Below the pieces are notes generated by a model. It saw only the letters and a list, made by a program, of their open reading frames with translations. It was not told the origin of the DNA and searched no databases. The translations under genes and the position numbers were made by a program. A DNA stretch of 7,234 bases from the NCBI GenBank assembly GCA_902766305.1, contig CACXDE010000419.1, positions 1-7,234 of the forward strand. Direction: 5' to 3'. Of this stretch, positions 5,652 to 7,234 are shown piece by piece (the stretch's first letter is position 1; each line of letters starts with the position of its first letter). The stretch comes from an uncultured Ruminococcus sp. (GTDB taxonomy: Bacteria > Bacillota > Clostridia > Oscillospirales > Acutalibacteraceae).

Positions 5652-6203
5652 ATGGAAGAATTGTTTGTAAGAAGAAATGAGGGTAAGGAAGGAATAAGAA
5701 CTGCGTTTGTTTTTTCCTGTCCGGGACAGCAGGAGCTTAAAAGCGGAAAGCTTGTAAACGGTCAGACAGGAAAGAATTTAGACGGAATGCTTGCAATATT
5801 GGGAAAGCAGTATCCGGATATATTTCCTTCTGAAAACAGATATGACTACAGGATTACAAACTCATCTGAGAGGGTGCATTTTAAGGCGTTTGACGGCAGG
5901 ACTGAGCCTCAGATGAAGGAGATAACCGAAAAGGATAATCTTCTTCGTTTGAAGAATGATCTCAGCGGATATAAATATGTAATAACATTCGGACGCTGTG
6001 CGGCAGCAGCAGTGTCCGAAGTCTGTAAAATGTTTGATATGAAGGATGTTGTGATAATGTATTCACAGCACCTGTCATTTTTAAGTCTGAACAGCAGTAT
6101 AAAAACAGATGTTAACGGAGATCCTATACCGAGAGGAGACAAGAACGGAACATATAAGCGTCTTGAAGCTGCTGCAAAGAAAATAACAGATCAGATGAAA
6201 TAG
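5652..6203 (+). CDS. Uracil-DNA glycosylase-like superfamily protein
   Basis: A 183-residue soluble protein without signal or membrane segment. Near the N-terminus, FVFSCPGQQELKSGKLVNGQ (20-39) followed by TGKNLDGML resembles motif 1 of the UDG fold ('G..PG..E...G.P..G..G..L'). YRITN (66-70) could supply a conserved Asn. VITFGRCAAAAV (110-121) resembles the central '.V..LG..A' strand-turn, and HLSFLSLN (140-147) resembles the 'HPS' motif 2. Only Cys23, Cys116 and Cys125 are present, so it lacks the four-cysteine iron-sulfur cluster of family 4/5 enzymes. It may act on damaged DNA or be a related nucleic-acid enzyme; activity is not established. The ribosome site is AAGGAAG (about 5637-5643) before ATG 5652. 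It probably relies on read-through past the upstream hairpin or a promoter within the preceding gene, and ends 6 nt from the convergent S1 gene. Confidence 0.65.
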   Translation: MEELFVRRNEGKEGIRTAFVFSCPGQQELKSGKLVNGQTGKNLDGMLAILGKQYPDIFPSENRYDYRITNSSERVHFKAFDGRTEPQMKEITEKDNLLRLKNDLSGYKYVITFGRCAAAAVSEVCKMFDMKDVVIMYSQHLSFLSLNSSIKTDVNGDPIPRGDKNGTYKRLEAAAKKITDQMK

Positions 6204-6209
6204 CTTCTC

Positions 6210-7217
6210 CTATGCCGGATCTGATGCAGCCCTGCCTCTGCTTATCCATTGCCTGTTAGCCGGAGAGGACAATGATCCTGTATCTGTAACCGTCAGACCG
6301 AAATTCGTTTCTATAAGCTTGTCAGAATCAGCAGGAGAATATCTGAAATAATCCATATGGCTGCCGCTGAAAAAGTATTCCGGCTGCCCCGGACTGTAGT
6401 CATAGTCGAATGTGTCTATGATTATCAGCTTTATTTTCATACGTGACGGGATAATGTTTTTGATAAAAACGCTTGCCTGCTGACCGGCTTTTATATTTTC
6501 CTTCATTTCTGCAAGACCGGCAAGATTTGGCGCTAGCTCCACAAAAGCGCCGTATTCTTCTACTGAGCGAATTGTACCGGCAACAGTTTCACCTATATCG
6601 AACCGGGCGGCGTTTTCTTCCCATGTTCCTAAAAGCTCTTTGTGCGTCAGACTTATTCTGCCGCCTTCAAAAGAGCGTATGACAGCCTTGATATCCATTC
6701 CTACACGGAATCTTTCTCTTGGGTGGTCTATTCTGGAGACAGATATAGAATCTATCGGGATGAGGGAGACTATACCGCAGCCTATGTCTGCAAAGGCTCC
6801 GAAGGAATCTAAATGAGTTATTTTAGCGTCAATTACATCGCCCGGGACAAGGTTCTGAATATATTCATTCATACATTTTTCCTGTGCGATACGACGTGAA
6901 AGGACGGCAACTGTTTTTCCCCTTTCATTTTTTCTTAGATCTGTGATAACAAAACATACCGGACGGTTGACGCGGGATATGACAGCAATATCTCTTACTG
7001 TGCCTTCTTTTATTCCCAGTGCGCCCTCTTCACGGGGAATAACACCCTTGATGACACCAAGATCTACGATCAGATTGTGTGAGCAGTCGCACACTATAGC
7101 CTTTGCTTCAAGTATGCGTCCTTCATGCCAGGCTTCCGTGAGAGATGCAACGGACTGCATGGCATAAAGATTTTCGGGAGTTGATATTAGTTTACCTTCA
7201 GGATAGTATCCTGTCAT
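6210..7217 (-). CDS. S1 RNA-binding domain protein (ribosomal protein S1-like)
   Basis: A 335-residue soluble protein read on the minus strand. Three S1-like (OB-fold) units are seen. A degenerate one spans about residues 30-110 (EGRILEAKAIVCDCSHNLIV, then GVIKGVIPREE). A clear one spans 122-197 (LVPGDVIDAKITHLDSFGAF, ADIGCGIVSLIP, RISLTHKELLGTW). The third spans 207-270 (IGETVAGTIRSVEEYGAFVE, LAGLAEM, and a final strand). A 65-residue tail (271-335), rich in Y, S, D and P, matches nothing I recognise. Family knowledge: S1 domains bind single-stranded RNA, and short S1-like proteins are common in Clostridia with roles in translation or RNA metabolism. The ATG (7215-7217) is preceded on its strand by GAAAGGA (complement of 7228-7234). 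It converges on the UDG-like gene with only 6 nt between stops and no obvious hairpin there. Its promoter lies outside the window. Confidence 0.85.
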   Translation of the reverse strand: MTGYYPEGKLISTPENLYAMQSVASLTEAWHEGRILEAKAIVCDCSHNLIVDLGVIKGVIPREEGALGIKEGTVRDIAVISRVNRPVCFVITDLRKNERGKTVAVLSRRIAQEKCMNEYIQNLVPGDVIDAKITHLDSFGAFADIGCGIVSLIPIDSISVSRIDHPRERFRVGMDIKAVIRSFEGGRISLTHKELLGTWEENAARFDIGETVAGTIRSVEEYGAFVELAPNLAGLAEMKENIKAGQQASVFIKNIIPSRMKIKLIIIDTFDYDYSPGQPEYFFSGSHMDYFRYSPADSDKLIETNFGLTVTDTGSLSSPANRQWISRGRAASDPA

Positions 7218-7234
7218 TTTGCTTCATTCCTTTC

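Overview
The window reads as chromosomal DNA from a spore-forming member of the Bacillota, class Clostridia. Its moderate-to-low GC, gene order, codon use and a GC-rich double-hairpin intergenic element suggest a gut Ruminococcus-like (Oscillospiraceae) genome; the genus is inference. Nothing in it looks phage- or plasmid-borne.

Positions 1-3918 hold most of the sporulation operon spoIIIA on the plus strand: the 3' end of spoIIIAB, then spoIIIAC, AD, AE, AF, AG and AH, all intact. In the sporulating cell these mother-cell membrane proteins assemble, with forespore SpoIIQ, into the 'feeding tube' channel across the intermembrane space that late forespore gene expression needs. AC overlaps AD by one base, and AE and AF are one base apart. 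Three gaps break the tight packing: AB-AC (179 nt, containing a GC-rich two-hairpin repeat), AD-AE (34 nt) and AF-AG (122 nt, containing a good match to a sigma-E promoter that could drive AG-AH separately).

Positions 3919-4140 are an AT-rich intergenic stretch with a weak terminator-like hairpin and two candidate promoters. It leads into a secreted 478-residue protein (4141-5577): signal peptide, C39-like papain-fold cysteine peptidase domain, acidic linker, and three tandem repeats of about 92 residues resembling the triple-tyrosine (Y_Y_Y) type domains of clostridial exoproteins. A perfect 14-bp hairpin follows.

After the hairpin comes a 183-residue protein of the uracil-DNA glycosylase-like superfamily (5652-6203). 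Converging on it, only 6 nt away, is a minus-strand gene for a 335-residue protein with S1 RNA-binding domains (6210-7217); its start codon and ribosome binding site are just inside the right edge. The last three genes have no obvious functional tie to spoIIIA beyond adjacency. The most interesting points are the internal sigma-E-like promoter, the hairpin element inside the operon, the uncharacterised secreted peptidase next to a sporulation locus, and the divergent glycosylase-like protein.
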